A program made the position numbers and the translations under genes. From Heterotrichella gracilis (Eukaryota; Sar; Xanthophyceae; Tribonematales; Xanthonemataceae), in assembly GCA_032358255.1 (NCBI GenBank), contig JAULBX010012099.1:40230-104229 (forward strand): a stretch of DNA of 64,000 bases, given 5' to 3'. Of this stretch, positions 32,978-44,009 are shown piece by piece (within the stretch, counting starts at the first letter, position 1; every line of letters begins with the position of its first letter). The notes beneath the pieces were generated by a model, which was not told where the DNA came from, did not search any database, and saw only the letters and a list, made by a program, of their open reading frames with translations.

Positions 32978-34378
32978 CTAGTCTTGCGGCTTTCGCAATT
33001 TCTTTCGCCACATAGTGCTCCATGTTTTCCTGTCCCCTTCATCCACGTCGGCGCGTGCTTGCCCTGTGATTGCCTTGGCAAATTGCACCGAGAACTGGTC
33101 CCCCGCGTCTTCAGGCCTGCCTTCGTGAGCGGGCTGCTGACCAATGTTTGGCTGTGCCACACCAGCCTCGCTCAGAGTCTGGGTACCAGTCTGCTGCGAT
33201 TGGCTTGTGGTACTCTGAACAGAAGCAGGCTGGGCCTGGGCCTGGGCGCTTGTTTGCCTTTGAGCTGTTGCGTGAGCTTGTGCAGGCTGTTGCTGCATGT
33301 AGAAAGGGCGCTGCCTGCCGCAGTCCTTGGTGGCCTTGCTGTCCAGCGCCTGGAAGTCTTGCACAGACAGCGCTCCAGCGGGCGACCCCTTGCGCTGCTT
33401 GAGCTTGAAGTCCTGCCAGGACTTGAGCATGTAGTGGTGGATCACCGCCTTGTCCCCTGCCCACGGGGAGAACATGCTGCTCACCCGCTGCTTTGCGCTG
33501 TTGACAGCAAAGTAGCCTGGGTTGTACTCCGCCACGTGCACCTTGGAGAACTTGGCCACGTGGCGCGTGTTGACGATGGACTTGACCTGCTGGCTCTGAG
33601 GGTCATCGAGGGGAGCGATGCACTTGAAGTAGCTCTTCAGAAGACCGCCCTTGGGCCTGCCTTTGTGCCCAGAGGTGCCAAAGATGAGCCAGTTTAGCAC
33701 CAAGCCGCCAAATGACTCATACTCTGTCAGGAGCGTTGGCACATCCGGCATGGAAGAGTTCTTCAGCACAATGAACTCGTCTGCGTCTATGAACCCCATC
33801 CAGGTGTGTTGCTGCGCGCCTTCCAAAAGGCACTGGTTGTACACTTTGTGCTGGTACGCTCCCGTGACGTTGACGAACCAGGGCGCCACATAGTGGTAGC
33901 TGATGAGCCCAAGCTCCACGTAGTCTGCAACCTGTTTTATCATAGGCACCTTGCTGTCACTGTCCCAGATGTACATCTTGCGCACCCCCATGACATAGTG
34001 GTGCCCCACCCACTCCCTGATGTCGAAGTTGTCGTCTTGCGCTGCCAGGCAGAGTGCGAGGTATGCTGAATGCTTGCCCCCATGGGCCTGAAAGAGCGGG
34101 TAGGGGTGGGTGGCTTGTGCCTGCAACTGGCGGTGTGCGGCACCTGGATTCTGGCTAGGGGTGCTGCAGGGTGTACCAGATGGGCAGTTGCTCTGTACGA
34201 CTGCCCCATAGTGTGTCTGGACAACTTGAACGTGAGGGCTGCTGCTGAACAAAGCACCGAGCCTATGTAGGACTGCCGCTGGTGTATGGCTGCTACAAAG
34301 GATTGGGGGAGCACCTTGTGTGGTAAGAAGGACAATAATTACCAGAGCTTGCCAAAGATCAAACGGCCGAACCAGCAT
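32978..34378 (-). CDS. GT92 family glycosyltransferase B, intronless, 466 aa
   Basis: A single uninterrupted frame, the only intronless enzyme gene among the large genes here. Start chosen at 34378, where a hydrophobic anchor begins (LWQALVIIVLLTTQG); the frame is open to 34447, adding 23 residues. GT92 hallmarks in order: 'AYLALCLAAQDDNFDIREWV', 'VRKMYIWDSDS', 'LISYHYVAPW', 'YNQCLLEGAQQHTWMGFID', the metal motif 'DADEFIVLKN' (D198-A-D200), 'FGGLVLNWLIFGTSGH', and the late His-containing 'DKAVIHHYMLKSWQDF'. All the catalytic features usually kept in the family are present. The last 110 residues are a Gln/Ala/Ser/Thr-rich, low-complexity, probably disordered tail with a basic end. Very likely an active Golgi enzyme; the sugar and acceptor are unknown. 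Confidence 0.92.
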   Translation of the reverse strand: MLVRPFDLWQALVIIVLLTTQGAPPILCSSHTPAAVLHRLGALFSSSPHVQVVQTHYGAVVQSNCPSGTPCSTPSQNPGAAHRQLQAQATHPYPLFQAHGGKHSAYLALCLAAQDDNFDIREWVGHHYVMGVRKMYIWDSDSKVPMIKQVADYVELGLISYHYVAPWFVNVTGAYQHKVYNQCLLEGAQQHTWMGFIDADEFIVLKNSSMPDVPTLLTEYESFGGLVLNWLIFGTSGHKGRPKGGLLKSYFKCIAPLDDPQSQQVKSIVNTRHVAKFSKVHVAEYNPGYFAVNSAKQRVSSMFSPWAGDKAVIHHYMLKSWQDFKLKQRKGSPAGALSVQDFQALDSKATKDCGRQRPFYMQQQPAQAHATAQRQTSAQAQAQPASVQSTTSQSQQTGTQTLSEAGVAQPNIGQQPAHEGRPEDAGDQFSVQFAKAITGQARADVDEGDRKTWSTMWRKKLRKPQD

Positions 34379-35443
34379 CGAAGAAACATGGTACGGCCAG
34401 CACAAGGCTATGGAGATTGGTTCAAAGAGGGTGCGGCTCCAAACCAATAGTAATGGGCATATGCACTGTTAAGAATGTAGCCCAACTAGAGCCTAGAAAA
34501 GGCAGGCACGACTGTAGAAACAATGGTCCTGGCTATTGACCAAAACTCAGCGAATTAGGACTCGTGGATGTAAGGGTTACCAAGATAACTGCCTGTTAGC
34601 GCAGATCTGGTGCCGTACTGCTACTGCGCGTTCAGTCCTGCAAGCACAACAGCAATACTAGTGCAATTATACAGCGTCGATAACCAGACATTACTGTCGC
34701 GACGTGGGTGTTCTCGACTTCATGGCTATATGCATGCATTGAGTCTCCCCGTTGCTGTGGCGTACAGCTCTCCCTTTGCCCTGGCAGTTTCTAGAGAACA
34801 AGCTGAGGAGGAGTTGACATTTTATAAACAAGTTGTCTTCAGGCCAGACCCTTCAAGCAGCTGTCTTGTCGTTCCGATATTATCACTCTGCAGGTTGTGA
34901 CCTGACAGCCCCTCACAGTACTGTGCGACTTCTCAAACGTTTGCGGCGCCCTCGCCTGCGCACCAGTCTGGTTGGTGGTTCTTGACGGTTGATGCTTGGA
35001 CGAATGGTGGCAACAATGACGGCACTGCTGCCGAAAGCGGCTGTCATGGTGGGTTTGTCGTGTGCAGAACGTTAAAGCCTAAGCAAACCTGGTCGCTTGG
35101 TGCTTCTTGGTTTTGCATGCATGCATATGCCAACACGCAGTGCCTAAACGCTTTGCGCGGTCCTGCGTCAACCTTGGCCATCGCACTGCACCACTAATAG
35201 TTTTGTTTCTACGAGGTTTGGGTTATATTAGGAAACATCGCATAGTTTTTTGCTGGCGTCCAGCCGTGTGGTGGGTGCACTAGTTGTTTTGTGGTGGCTA
35301 GCTGCCCTTGCAAACGCCACTGGTCCCTCGCGCCCCCGATGCACCAGCGGAGTCTTGACGTACATTCATGGATAACACAGGGAAGTGCGGTGGTTGGCAA
35401 GACGTATCTCCCAAGCTCTGCAACCTCGTCGCGAACATTCTCG
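34379..35443. promoter_or_regulatory. Divergent promoter region between GT92-B and organellar HSP90
   Basis: Head-to-head spacing of about 1.07 kb. A single heat-shock-element-like half pair, GAACATTC, lies at 35433-35440 just before the HSP90 start codon; a functional element would normally have three or more GAA/TTC units, so this is weak. No extra gene is seen. Confidence 0.35.
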
Positions 35444-38400
35444 ATGCTCCGGACAGCCAGCTCTCCTGCCATCGCCAGCGCCGCCGTCCTCTGCCCCCGC
35501 CCCGCCTGCTTCACCTCTGTACGCCCAGTGTTTGCGGCCGTGGGTGCCAGCGGTTCGCAGAGGAGGTCCTTCCGTGTGTCTGCTGCCGCGGCTGTGGATG
35601 CTGTGGATGCCCCGGAGGAGACTTTCCAGTACCAAGCCGAGGTAGGCACCGCCATGCCCAACATGCCGCCCAGTCAAGCCGGGGTGAACGTCAAGTCCAC
35701 GCTGATATATACACGTCAACCGTTTGATAGAAGCCACGAAAGGTTTTTGTTGATGTTTTGTTGCATGCACAAGAGAGGAGGAGAACGTATGGGGCTGTAA
35801 GCGCCCACCTGGGCCAGAGTGGGACAACACGTCAATTGCAAGTCAAGGTTTTTGTATTCAAAGCCTGGTTTAAAACCATCTGGTGGACATCATACAGTAG
35901 TTGCACGGAACAACCCTTGGCCACTGTACTGGATCCCCACAGTGCGCCCGCCTGCTAAACCGGAAACAGCAGCTGGGAAAGCTTGACCTGTACTGGGGTG
36001 TGATATCTCCAGCAATGTCAACCTGGGTATGCCGCTGGAACGCAAGTACCTACTTAGTATGCCTGGTTGCAGGTTGACCGCCTGATGGACATGATTGTCA
36101 ACAGCCTGTACTCAAACAGGGAAGTGTTCCTGCGGGAGCTCATCAGCAACGCATCGGATGCACTGGACAAGGTGTGGTGTGTGTGTGTGTTTGGGGTGTT
36201 TGGTGTGGGTGGTGTGGGGGGGGGGGTGTCCACGTAGGATAGGGTGCAGTGTTGTTGTCACTGCACTTGGTCAATCGGCAGGGCAATCATCTGCCCTTTG
36301 ACAATGCTTGGGAGGTGGGGGTTGGGTGTGCCCCTACTGCTTACCGTCGGGTTGCCCTCTCCAACATGCCATACCAGGTATTGCTGGCGCATGATGGTAG
36401 ACGTATTGGTTTTCATTAAACAATCTGCGTGCATCGCCAGGCAGCATTGCAGCACCAGTAAGCATAGTGAGCAATGCCCAATACGGCCAGCCAATGCTCG
36501 CCAAAGTGCGCAACCTTTGATCCTCCCAGGCCGTAGCACATTTCACATCCCATGCGCATGTGCTGTTGTTGTTATTCTTGTTCGCAACATCACACAACCC
36601 AAAAGCTTGCAAAAGCCATTTCGAAGTCTTCTTTAGTGTACAGAGTATTTAAAGCAATTTTATGGTTGTCATGTGGTGCAGATTCGCTTTGTGTCGTTGA
36701 CTGATGGGGATTCTTTCAAGACTGGCGACGAGCTGGCCATCTCCATCAAGGCCGACCCAGAGGCGCACACCATTGTCATAGAGTACGTTCCGTTGGCTGC
36801 ATGCAACCAACTCTGTGAGCAGAACCAGTAGCACAGTCTGGGGCTACTTTACTGGCACTTCCGCGCACAGAGCATGTTGAACTTGCATGCTGAGTGGGTT
36901 TTCGAATCATGCATGGGGCGGAGCCGCGGTATGCAGAGTAGGGTGAGGTATTTTGTAGGCTGCATAGTATACACAACGTTGGTTTTCGACTGTGCAATAG
37001 GGCATGTATGCCACTCCACGCTGATTGGTCCAAGCTACTCTCCACAGGAGGGTGCTAATATACGCAGGATTGGTGCCTAGCTTTGCACCATTGGGTATTT
37101 TGACTTATCTGGAGCTGGGGATCGAATGAAAGATAACTACACGAATTTCTATCATGATCCATAGCTAAGGATTGGCTTGTACGACCCCCTGCAGGGATTC
37201 CGGCATTGGGATGAACAAGGAGGACCTGTTGAGCAGCCTGGGCACCATTGCACGCTCCGGCACTGCCAAGTTCATGGAATCCATCAAGGATGCCAACCTG
37301 ATCGGCCAGTTTGGAGTGGGTTTCTACTCCTCTTTCCTTGTGGCGGACAAGGTGATTGTGCAAACGAAGAACAACGGAGACGACAAGCAGTGGAGGTGGG
37401 AGAGCCAGGCAGGCAGCCACCAGTTCAAGGTGGGTGCAACAATGCATAAATTTAAACGATCATATGTGACCGGGCAATAACAGATTGTATTGAAATGCCC
37501 TAATGCATACTTTATGCATTATTTGGTCGCCATTGCATGCCATTGCATATCTGGATATGACAGCTGAGAAGTGATGCATTGGTTCCATGTACTATATGCT
37601 CGTTTGCTGGTACTCATCTGTTCACCCATTGCCCATTGCGAGCAGATCCGCGAGGATGATGGTGAGCCCATTGCAAGGGGCACCAGGATCACCCTGGTGC
37701 TCAAGGAGGATGCATGGGATCTGGCTGACGAGAAGAAGCTGGCCTCGCTGGTCAAGCAGTACAGCGAGTTCATCTCCTTCCCCATCAAGCTGTGGAGCAC
37801 GCGCCAGGAGAGCAAGCAGGTAAGGATTTGACTCGTTGGCTATCTGCATCCAGTCATCTGCGATCAGGAAATGCACCCAGCGCGCTGCAGATTTTTGTGA
37901 TGCGGCCACACATCCAACACCAAGCTTGCTGTGCAATTGCAATGGCTGCGGCGTACTGCCTTGTTCTGACATGCAGCTGTGAGAAAGGTTGAAGATGGAC
38001 ATCGGTGTGCTTAGCGCAGCCAATATAGTGTTCATTAGTACAACCCCAAAATGGATATATATTTGGGTATTTAAACTGTGGTGTGTGCAGATTGAGGATA
38101 CTGAGGCAACCAAGAAGCTCCAGGAAGAGGAGAACAAGAAGGCTGCTGAGGAGGACAGGGAGCCCACAACCATTGCACCTGTGATGAAGAGTGAGATGGA
38201 GACAATTGCCGAGTGGAAGGTGAGCCAGCTACATTGCCCATGTCGTACCCTATCTATCATGTTTCCCCCCCAACTTGCTGGCTTTTAGGATACATGGTTG
38301 CCAGGATAGTGCTGGTTGCTCACGAGGTCCAGTAGCAGTGCATTAGCGGCCGCTAGCCTAGTCGAGCCGTATTACTTTAGTATATGCACCTCTCCATGCT

Positions 38401-41400
38401 GCTGTTTGAGGGCGATTGATGTGCATGCTGAAGTTTGCAGAGGTCGAAGCTCGTGAAAGAAGAAAGAGCTTGCAATACATGCACAGTGACAAGTACATTG
38501 CCAATGCCTGCATTGAATGTCCCTGCTGTAATCTTTGTTTAGGGTGCTGACTTGCCAATATTCTATGGTGTTGCAAATATAGGAGAGACTACAAAGACGA
38601 GCAGTGACTTATGCCGCAGCATTGAGGTGGGGTACATCGAATCTCACAACCTGTTGTGTTCCTCTGTTTGCAGGTCCAGAACGACAACAAGCCGCTGTGG
38701 ACCAAGTCCCCCAAGGAGGTCACCCAGGAGGAGTACAACAGCTTCTTCAAGCAGGCCTTTAAGGAGTTCTTGGACCCATTGGCCAACAGCCACTTCAATG
38801 TGGAGGGCACTATTGAGTTCTCTGCGCTCTTGTTCATTCCAGGCACGTGTGGCTGTACAGCGGGGTGCTAGGTGCAAGATTTGCTTGCTGGTATCCAGGC
38901 CTGAGTTCAGTGCCCAGGTGGGCCTTGTATGGCGTTTCAAAAGTTTGCATGAACCCGATACAGCTACGTGGACTAGAACATGTGGAATTGCTGCAATAGC
39001 TGGCCTTCAACATGTTGACAGCCTCCAGGCTGAGGCAATGTACATATGCTGGAGCATGGAAATGAGCAATCTTGAACATGATGTGACAACTCCCTATCCC
39101 TGCATTCTTATGACTTGCTCCGCGTTCTTGTCCCTACAGGCATGGCTCCTTTCGAGCAGCAGGATATGATGAAGCGGCAGAACAACATCAAGCTGTACGT
39201 GAAGCGCGTGTTCATCTCCGATGAGTTTGACGAGGACCTCATCCCCCGCTACCTCACCTTCATCAAGGGCGTGGTGGACTCATCGGACCTGCCACTGAAC
39301 GTGTCCAGGGAGATCCTGCAGGTGAGCATTCAAATTCAATCCAGGGGTATAGGCGTATAATCGCACACCTCACAGGTACTGGCGCATGCACACGCCATAT
39401 CGAACGGCATCAAAATCCAGCTGTTTATTGCAAAAAAAAAACTAAATGCAGCAGCGTCCTAAAAATACTCATATCATTATCGTCTGTAAAATACTCGTAA
39501 GCATTATCGACAATGCTGTCATGGAATCGCCCGGAATGGTTGATCCTTAGTTTATAAAGCGTATGAATTGCCTGGCATGCTGCACAGGAATCCCGTGTGG
39601 TGCGCCTCATCCGCAAGCAGCTCGTCAAGCGCTCACTGGACATGATCGAGTCCATCAGCAAGCGGGAGAGCAAGCAGGACTACGAGACCTTCTGGGAGTC
39701 CTTTGGGCGCAACATCAAGCTGGGAGTGATAGAGGACCAGGCCAACAGGTAGGCTTGGATTCTCTGCACAGCACAGTCAAATCGCACTGTTTTGTATCTA
39801 GCTGGCGAACCTCGTTACTGGTGCGCCACGCCATGTAACAGAGTCAGGCAAAGAACTGTGGGAATCCTTTCAATTTGTGCGATATTGATGTAGCCCATGT
39901 GTGGCGAATTGGTTGTGTGTGGAAGTGGAGTGTACATACGGGGAGCTTGAAAATGTGTAGCAGGGCATGAGAGAGGATGGCCCTGCACGAGAACCTTGTT
40001 GATGTTATTTTAATGTAATGTGTCGCCGGGTAGCTCAACATTACTGCTCACTCTCGGCGGCCCTCTGGGGGTTGCCAGACAGGGAATCTATGCCGAGCGA
40101 ATGCATCTCCTGACCATTCCTGTGGACGCTGCTGTGCTGTAGGGAAACCCTGGGTGGCCTGCTGAGGTTCTTCAGCAGCAAGGGGGGTGACAGCAACACC
40201 AGCCTGGGTGAGTACATCAGCCGGATGAAGGAGGGGCAGACGGGCATCTACTACATCTGCGCGGACAGCAAGGAGGCGGCAGAGAAGGCACCCTTTGTGG
40301 AGGCGCTGCTCAAGAAGGACCTGGAGGTGGGTGGTCAAGGGCGGCGGTATAGGGATTGTGGTAAAATATTCCTTTATAGTAACGAATTGATTGATATCAT
40401 AATAAAATGTGAACATCATTAAGATAATATGCCTAGGGTTTTTTGCTTAGGCTAATAATCAGTCGCTGCATCCCAAAACCAAAGTCCACATCATCCACTA
40501 CTGTGTGAGAGCATTTAGCACGTGTGCGCCACGTGGGAGGTGGTTATCCAGATATCACAGGAAGGCCACATGGGACAGAGCGGCACACAGCAGATTTTGG
40601 CGCAACCTGCTCCACACAGAAATGTTGTGCTTTATCTCGTTGCTGTACCATATCAGCATCCATTGTTTTCAAGCGCCATGGCCACTTACACCAAGCCTTT
40701 CACTGCCGCCACAGGTGCTGTACCTGACAGAGCCCATCGACGAGGTGTGCATGCAGAACCTGGCCAAGTTTGACGGCAAGGACCTGCTGGATGTGTCCCG
40801 GGAGGACCTGGAGCTGGAGGACAGCGAGGAGGAGAAGAAGGCCTCCGAGGAGGTGGCGGAGGAGTTCAAGCCGCTCACTGACTTCATGGCCAGGACGCTG
40901 GGTGAGAAGGTTGAGAAGGTGGTCATCTCCAAGCGGCTGTCGGAGACGCCTGCGGCCGTGGTGACCTCCAAGTTTGGGTGGAGTGCGAACATGGAGCGGA
41001 TCATGCGGGCACAGGTGGGGAGCTGACCGTTGGTGTGAACCAAGCGCAGTTCTCATTGCATGGCATGCAGCACGCAACACATGTGACACACCTCACACAT
41101 TGCGCATGCTACTGCAGGCACTTTATGCTAGTCTTTAGAAACATGTTTACTTATCTTCCAGAGTTTCGCAAGTTGCATGTCACAAATGGAACCCCCTTGC
41201 TCACAGGCCATGGGTGATAACCGGGCAATGGAGTACATGAAGGGGCGCAAGATCTTGGAGATTAACCCAGCGCACCCCATCGTTGCAAACCTCAGGTACG
41301 TTAATATGTCACTGTCTGTGTGGACTCCCCATCTTGTGGAGGAGAGGTCTTACAATGCGCATGGGTGGTGGGCGGTAGATGGTGGGAGGTGGTGCATTGC

Positions 41401-42242
41401 GCATGTGGCCATTCATGGGTGGGCGTTAAGTGGCTGGAAACGCAGTTCAGTTGACATAGAGCTGTCGACAGGGTTCTGGGCCTGCCGTCTGATGCCTCAC
41501 CGCATTTCCATGTGTCTGTGGATGAACGCGCGTCCTGAAAATATATAGAAGAAAACGCACCCCTCATTCCACCTCCCCCGCCCGTCTTATCTTCCCCCAC
41601 CCACTATCCCATCCACAGCCAGTGCATATGAAGTCAATTCCGCTCTCACTTGCAGGGCCCAGGTGTCTGAGGACGACAAGAGCTCGGATGCTGCCACCGT
41701 GACCAGCCTGCTCTACGAAACAGCCCTGCTCACCAGCGGTTTCAACCTGGACTCGCCCACCGACTTTGCATCAAGGTATGCATCTTTGATGTACTCGGCC
41801 ACAATGATTTGGCAGATGCCGGTGCTTGGTGTGGAAGGCATTTTTCACCTGTTGTAAGGGTTTGCTTCCTAGCCCCACCCACCTCCTTACATTAAGCACG
41901 CCCCTCCCTGCGATTGTATTGCCTACACCGATACCAAGTGTTGGAAAAGCACCCAACAGTCACGTACCTGCCGCCACACAGTGAGAGCAACCTGTGGCAG
42001 TCATGTTTAAGCCTGCACAGTTTGCAAGGTCAATGCATCAATAATCCAGAAGATACCACAGCATTTAAGCAACAGCCCAGAACCAGCCCTCACATCCCTT
42101 TACCTTTGGCTTCAGGGTGTACGAGCTGTTGAGCGGACAAGTGTCTGCACCCCTAAGGCAATCACAGCCTGCCAGGCCAGCAGCGCAAGCTGTGGAGGCG
42201 GAAGTGTTGACCGATAACTCAGATGACCCGTGGAGGGGTTAA
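35444..42242 (+). CDS. HSP90C: Organellar HSP90 chaperone (probably plastid HSP90C), 14 exons, 755 aa
   Basis: ATP-dependent chaperone. Exons: 35444-35641, 36073-36171, 36682-36782, 37195-37429, 37646-37819, 38091-38219, 38674-38842, 39140-39321, 39588-39748, 40143-40326, 40715-41014, 41207-41295, 41656-41775, 42116-42242; all phases agree. Exon 1 encodes a Ser/Ala/Arg-rich transit peptide, then 'ETFQYQAE'. GHKL ATPase motifs follow: '[12 protein letters not shown]', 'DSGIGM', 'GTIARSGT', '[11 protein letters not shown]'. Middle and C-terminal signatures include 'LYIPG'-type 'LLFIPGMAPFE', '[12 protein letters not shown]', '[13 protein letters not shown]'. There is no C-terminal MEEVD, so it is not cytosolic; the tail ends 'DNSDDPWRG', like the acidic DPW tail of plastid HSP90C. 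A mitochondrial form is the alternative. Intron 7 (38843-39139) has a GC donor (CAG|GCACGT), required to keep 'IPGMAP' in frame. Confidence 0.96.
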
Positions 42243-44009
42243 AACCCTGTCGTAGGGTGTGGGTGTGCATGCCATGGGTGGGTGTGGGGGGAGACCCGGG
42301 TTGTTAATGGCAAGGCCTCTTTTGTGGGAGTCACGGGATTATGGGCTACATCATTGGTGTCACAACTAGTAAGCGATACCTGCAGCGCCGCCTGGAAGAC
42401 TCTGGGATGGTGGTTGACATGCAATATATGGTGGGCTCTGCATGCATGACTAAACAAAACAGTTTCCAGCAGCAATTGTTGCCTTGTGTCCTACTGCAGC
42501 GTCAGTGACATGCCATCATGATGCCAGCATCCATTGTGTTGAAGCCTTGCGCGTATACGTTATACTTATTGTGTTCAATTTTAATTACAGTGTAGTGCAG
42601 CAGGTGAAGGGTATGGCATAGTATTACGGCTATATAAGGAAACTTTAGTAATACTTCCTGGAACAATGACAGCCATTTGGTGCATTCATTTTTGAAGGCT
42701 TAGCTATGGTTTTGCAAAGCCATTTGCTCTACATCTCACCGCCGGTCGCCGGTTGTGAGTGCCACCCAGTCTGGAGGGTCGGACAGACAGCCTGGCATCA
42801 GCCAGTGGGGTCCGGGACGGGGGTCACTGGCACAGCACCCAATGGGTGGCATCAGATGATTCCAACATGCCAGTGGTGCACTGCATGGCGCCACGCCATG
42901 CCATTGCGCAGTGCCATGGTCGACATACGGTATGTGACAGTGACAGTGAATATTACCGCCGTTCTGAGTGTAACTTACCAAGCCTTGAAGTCTTGCCAAA
43001 TTTCAAAAATTCGGTGACATTGTATTCTGAGCATTGCAGGCAGGCTGCTGAGCACAATGCACCATGGATCTGATCAGTGATTCACCAGTCTCAGAACTTC
43101 TCGGAGCGCCAGTTCACTGCCACTGAGTCAGACCGTCTGACGTCACGTCAATACTGGCATAATATGCATATGCCACTGGCATATGGTGCAATGTGCTGCA
43201 TGCACTGACTGCCCGCCAGTTACTGTAGAAAATAAGTGATCATCGATGTATAGGCCTGGACTCGCCGGCAGGCTGCAGTCTCATGAGAGTCAATGACATT
43301 TTGTATTAACATTATATAATATTTGCTTCGAGACAAGTTGTCAATGATCGTCACACGCACTGGTTAAGATTTCAAGTGCGCAGTGTCACTGAGTGACAGC
43401 CATCATGGTGGGTGAATGACACATCATGTTGGCAAACCAGTAACGGTCTCCATAGATGTTGGCCGTCCTGGCGCAGCATTGGGCCAAGGCATTCAGGCCG
43501 AGCTTAGCCTAAGGGAAGTGCATGGCTCTGTAACAGTGGTGTATGCCTCATGTAAATTATTAAGCCATAACATGCTGTCACACTGTATACACCATGCCAA
43601 GTTGATTGAACCATTGATGTTACTATCTCAGCCTGTACGGTCCACTTGTATAAAAGATGCTATGCAGTATTTGGAACAAGTTTGTCCAGAATTGTTACAT
43701 CAGCTGCACAGTGTTGTAAACTGTGCACTTTGATATGACTAATAATTGACAGAATATCATAATGGATATGATATTATTTTATTAACATGTTGAATTAGTA
43801 GGGAGCCATGGACCCCCAGAACATCCTTGAAATGAGACTAATAGTGTTTGAGAAAATTTGATGGCCAAATAATTGACTAACAGTGCGTTGCCCACGCACG
43901 ACATAATACCCCTGTTCCCCTGTGAATCCATCTGACTGGGTCCTATCTCTTGAGCAAAAGTTGATGATAGGCAGCAAACACAGTGCACACCATTACATGT
44001 ACCCACCCA
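42243..44009. other. Convergent intergenic region after HSP90, no gene seen
   Basis: Contains the 3' UTR of HSP90 and the 3' flank of the GT92-C gene. Several 80-105 codon frames on both strands lack conserved motifs and plausible splice partners. No repeat family is evident. Confidence 0.5.
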
